In this document: one piece after another, positions 62,345 through 64,000 of the stretch
Numbering within the stretch: the first letter of the stretch is position 1
Layout: every line of letters begins with the position of its first letter
Origin: Amoebophrya sp. A120
Lineage: Eukaryota > Sar > Dinophyceae > Syndiniales > Amoebophryaceae
Direction of reading: 5' to 3'
Length of the DNA stretch: 64,000 bases
Assembly: GCA_905178155.1 (NCBI GenBank)
Contig: CAJINV010000005.1
Location: 2,048,054 to 2,112,053, forward strand
The notes under the pieces: generated by a model
The model's input: only the letters and a program-made list of their open reading frames with translations
Databases searched by the model: none
Told to the model about the DNA's origin: nothing
Position numbers and translations under genes: made by a program

Positions 62345-64000
62345 GTCGAAGAATCTTCTTGAACTCTTGCTTTTGCCTCCAAGACAAGGACACTATCCTA
62401 GCACTGACACAGGACTCGCCTGCTTTTTCATTCATCTTGCCAAGATGTTGCAGGTCAAAATGTTGAGAACGGGGCGTGTGTACGCATTCGTGTCTTATTC
62501 ATCATGACAAGCATGTTATAACTTTCCCAGTCTGATGAACAAATCCGCCTGTTCGTACATCTTCTTGCAGATCTTGTTTCAACCTTCTTTTATTCACATC
62601 CAGACACGATAAGTATCTGTCGCAGGGGAAAGCACCACTGCTGCAAAAATGCTTACGCCCTCACCTGCAGCTCGTGCTGGTACTTACGTCGGTACGGATG
62701 CTTCTCGTCGTAGCAGACGGCGAAACAGTGGCGGACTTTTCCCAGCGCATATTCCCGCTCCGCTTCCAAATCATTCCTTGTTGAGGGGCATCCAGTGCAA
62801 AAATCGGTCCAGGTCGGGAAGGAAGAAGAAGCTTTATTTGTCATGCATACCCATAGCCGTCCGAATAAAATTTGTCATGCTTGGCTGCGTAAGAAATATG
62901 TTTCAAGTGTCTGAACTCCCATAATTCACGAACCCTTATTGCAACTTTCCTCCAGAGTAGACCCAGACACGATATCTGCAACTGTCGGATAAAGTATCCA
63001 ACTTCGGATGCGTATAATTATCTTCCAACAGCGCTGCAATATGGAACTGTCAGGATCGAAATCAAGAAAATCGAAATAATTTGTGATGCATAAAATCTAT
63101 ACCAGTTGGCGCCTCAGTTTCTAAGTGGCGCATGACAAATTTTGGGAGCAACAAAATTCAGTCTGTCATGCTGCTTGAGCAAAAAGACTGCTCCTGCCAT
63201 GCTACTCTAGCAGCATATCGTCTTCCCCTAAACAGGCTTTCACTCGGTCTTATTTGCCTGATCCCCAACACAGGTCATGCGTGCCCTACATTTTATGCAT
63301 TACAAATTTTTAGATTTTGTCGATTTCAAACCTGACACATCCATATGCAACTTCGTCGGCGTACTCCTCCCAACTCAACCCGGTGGCGGGCGAATTCGCT
63401 ATGGCCTGCTCAAATCGGTTACCATCTCAAACGTTACAATAGAGTCTGGAGCTTTTTGTGTTGCATGATGAGCATGACAGACTCGCACAACGTTCCACCT
63501 TTTGCAATACAAATTTCGCCAGATTGTCGTGGGGTTTGGGGCTCCGGAACTTGTGGTCATGCGCAATTCTATGAGAGTTGCCTAGATCATGCAGTCTTGC
63601 ATCACAGATTTCCAGACTCTATTGTAACCGATTTGAGTATTGTAACACCTGAGCAGGTCATATTCGCGGTCAGGATTTTTTCCTGGTTTTCGCAGTACTG
63701 TCGCAGCCTCTCCACGGCTTCCACCCGCTTTCCCAGGGCAAAGTTGCACTGGATCTCAAAAGACGTCAGCTTGTGCATCAAGTAATGGTGCTCCGGCGGC
63801 AGGAGAAGTCGAATTCGCTGGCTTGCCCCGCTCGGACTTGTTGCAACAGTTTCCTCGGCAGTGAGTTCGCCTCGCAGCGACAACAGCCAGTGGAACGCCT
63901 GCGCGGTATCAAAAAGAAAAATACCCCCCCCATATCAAAACGAAATTTCTGATGCTGGATGTGGATACACAAATCGCGTCTGTCTTGCAGCAGAGGACTG
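62345..64000 (-). CDS. 3' part of an unknown gene, running off the right edge
   Basis: Coding pieces on the minus strand: 63906 to about 63647 (LLLPPEHHYLMHKLTSFEIQ, ALGKRVEAVERLRQYCEN), 63417-63346 (FEQAIANSPATGLSWEEYAD), 63039 to about 62992 (ALLEDNYTHPKLDTLSD), 62789 to about 62690 (DLEAEREYALGKVRHCFAVC, YDEKHPYR) with a GTAAGTACC donor, and possibly a last exon near 62345-62395 (RQKQEFKKILRHK). Helical, Glu/Leu/Arg-rich repeats with short His-Pro motifs recall a TPR-like C-terminal domain such as follows SET in SMYD proteins, but this is weak. The 5' part lies beyond the window; an introner begins at 63907. Confidence 0.55.
62790..62991. mobile_element. Probable introner, family A (diverged)
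   Basis: Left end ATCCAGTGCAAAAATCGGTC with CAGGTCGGG; right end TAGACCCAGACACGATATCT then GCAACTGTCGGATA. No duplication is seen. Its position between two coding pieces supports it. Confidence 0.55.
63040..63345. mobile_element. Introner, family A-like
   Basis: TATGGAACTGTCAGGATCGA ... TTTCAAACCTGACACATCCA then TA, perfect duplication TGCAA. Removal joins ADEVA to ALLEDNY. Confidence 0.82.
63418..63645. mobile_element. TIR intron element of a distinct type
   Basis: GTTACCATCTCAAACGTTAC and TACAATAGAGTCTGGA face TCCAGACTCTATTGTAAC and GATTTGAGTATTGTAAC, an inverted repeat of about 35 bp. Ends are GTTAC/GTAAC, not TATC/GATA, and no duplication is seen. Coding frame is open on both sides. Confidence 0.65.
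63907..64000. mobile_element. Introner, family B, cut by the window edge
   Basis: Begins TATCAAAAAGAAAAATACCC with CCCCCATATCAAAACGAAAT, as other family-B left ends; the left flank is CGCGG. The right end lies outside the window. Confidence 0.75.

Noticed and set aside
1-64000. tRNA, rRNA or dinoflagellate spliced-leader genes
   Set aside because: I looked for the SL core (CCGTAGCCATTTTGGCTCAAG) and obvious tRNA motifs on both strands and saw none; a covariance search could still find some.

Overview
The window looks like nuclear DNA of a dinoflagellate-type alveolate. The best guess is a parasitic syndinian such as Amoebophrya, whose genomes are known for non-canonical introns made of mobile 'introner' elements; this taxon call is inference. 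The grounds are: (i) every convincing gene between 10.9 and 64 kb lies on the minus strand, as in dinoflagellate unidirectional gene arrays; (ii) the coding sequence is cut about 50 times by short elements that begin TATC/TATG and end GATA/CATA, carry terminal inverted repeats (TIRs) and are flanked by 5-bp target duplications; (iii) ordinary GT-AG introns occur in the same genes. At almost every element I could test, removing it plus one duplication copy restores an open, family-consistent reading frame.

Layout. 1-9.2 kb is repeat country: five copies of a dispersed module, TACTAGTA-rich blocks, one possible coding exon (2811-3421, plus), a triplicated 44-bp repeat, a field of CTTCTGAAGG palindromes, an AC-rich tandem array, a GCGAAGCCTCGAA array, and about 29 copies of a 54-bp palindromic unit. 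9.2-10.9 kb appears gene-free. From 10.9 kb on, minus-strand genes follow closely: an unknown protein (10.9-13.5), a small basic protein (13.7-14.2), a roughly 29-exon gene (15.0-33.1) for a ComB-PGAM-ComB-PGAM fusion, a single-TM protein (33.8-34.9), a SET/MYND (SMYD-like) methyltransferase (36.1-47.3), an unknown protein (47.5-50.3), a protein of about 1,900 residues with a fibronectin-III-like domain (51.0-58.7), an RTRAF/CGI-99 homologue (59.5-61.9), and the 3' part of another gene running off the right edge (62.3-64.0).

The fusion gene is the most striking coding feature. It fuses, twice in tandem, a domain of the 2-phosphosulfolactate phosphatase (ComB) family to a histidine-phosphatase (PGAM) domain. 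The copies have decayed reciprocally: ComB-1 has lost the DVLR-type motif that ComB-2 keeps, while PGAM-1 keeps the RHG catalytic motif that PGAM-2 has changed to RCG.

The large introns hold secondary insertions: a 2.0-kb introner containing a 1.7-kb nested insert, a 1.9-kb intron bounded by duplicated exon sequence and carrying a plus-strand coiled-coil ORF, and a 3.8-kb intron holding a 2.1-kb element with 65-bp TIRs, minisatellites and a second copy of the upstream exon end with its 5' splice site. Exon boundaries were deduced by eye from reading frames and duplications; those at GT-AG introns are approximate.
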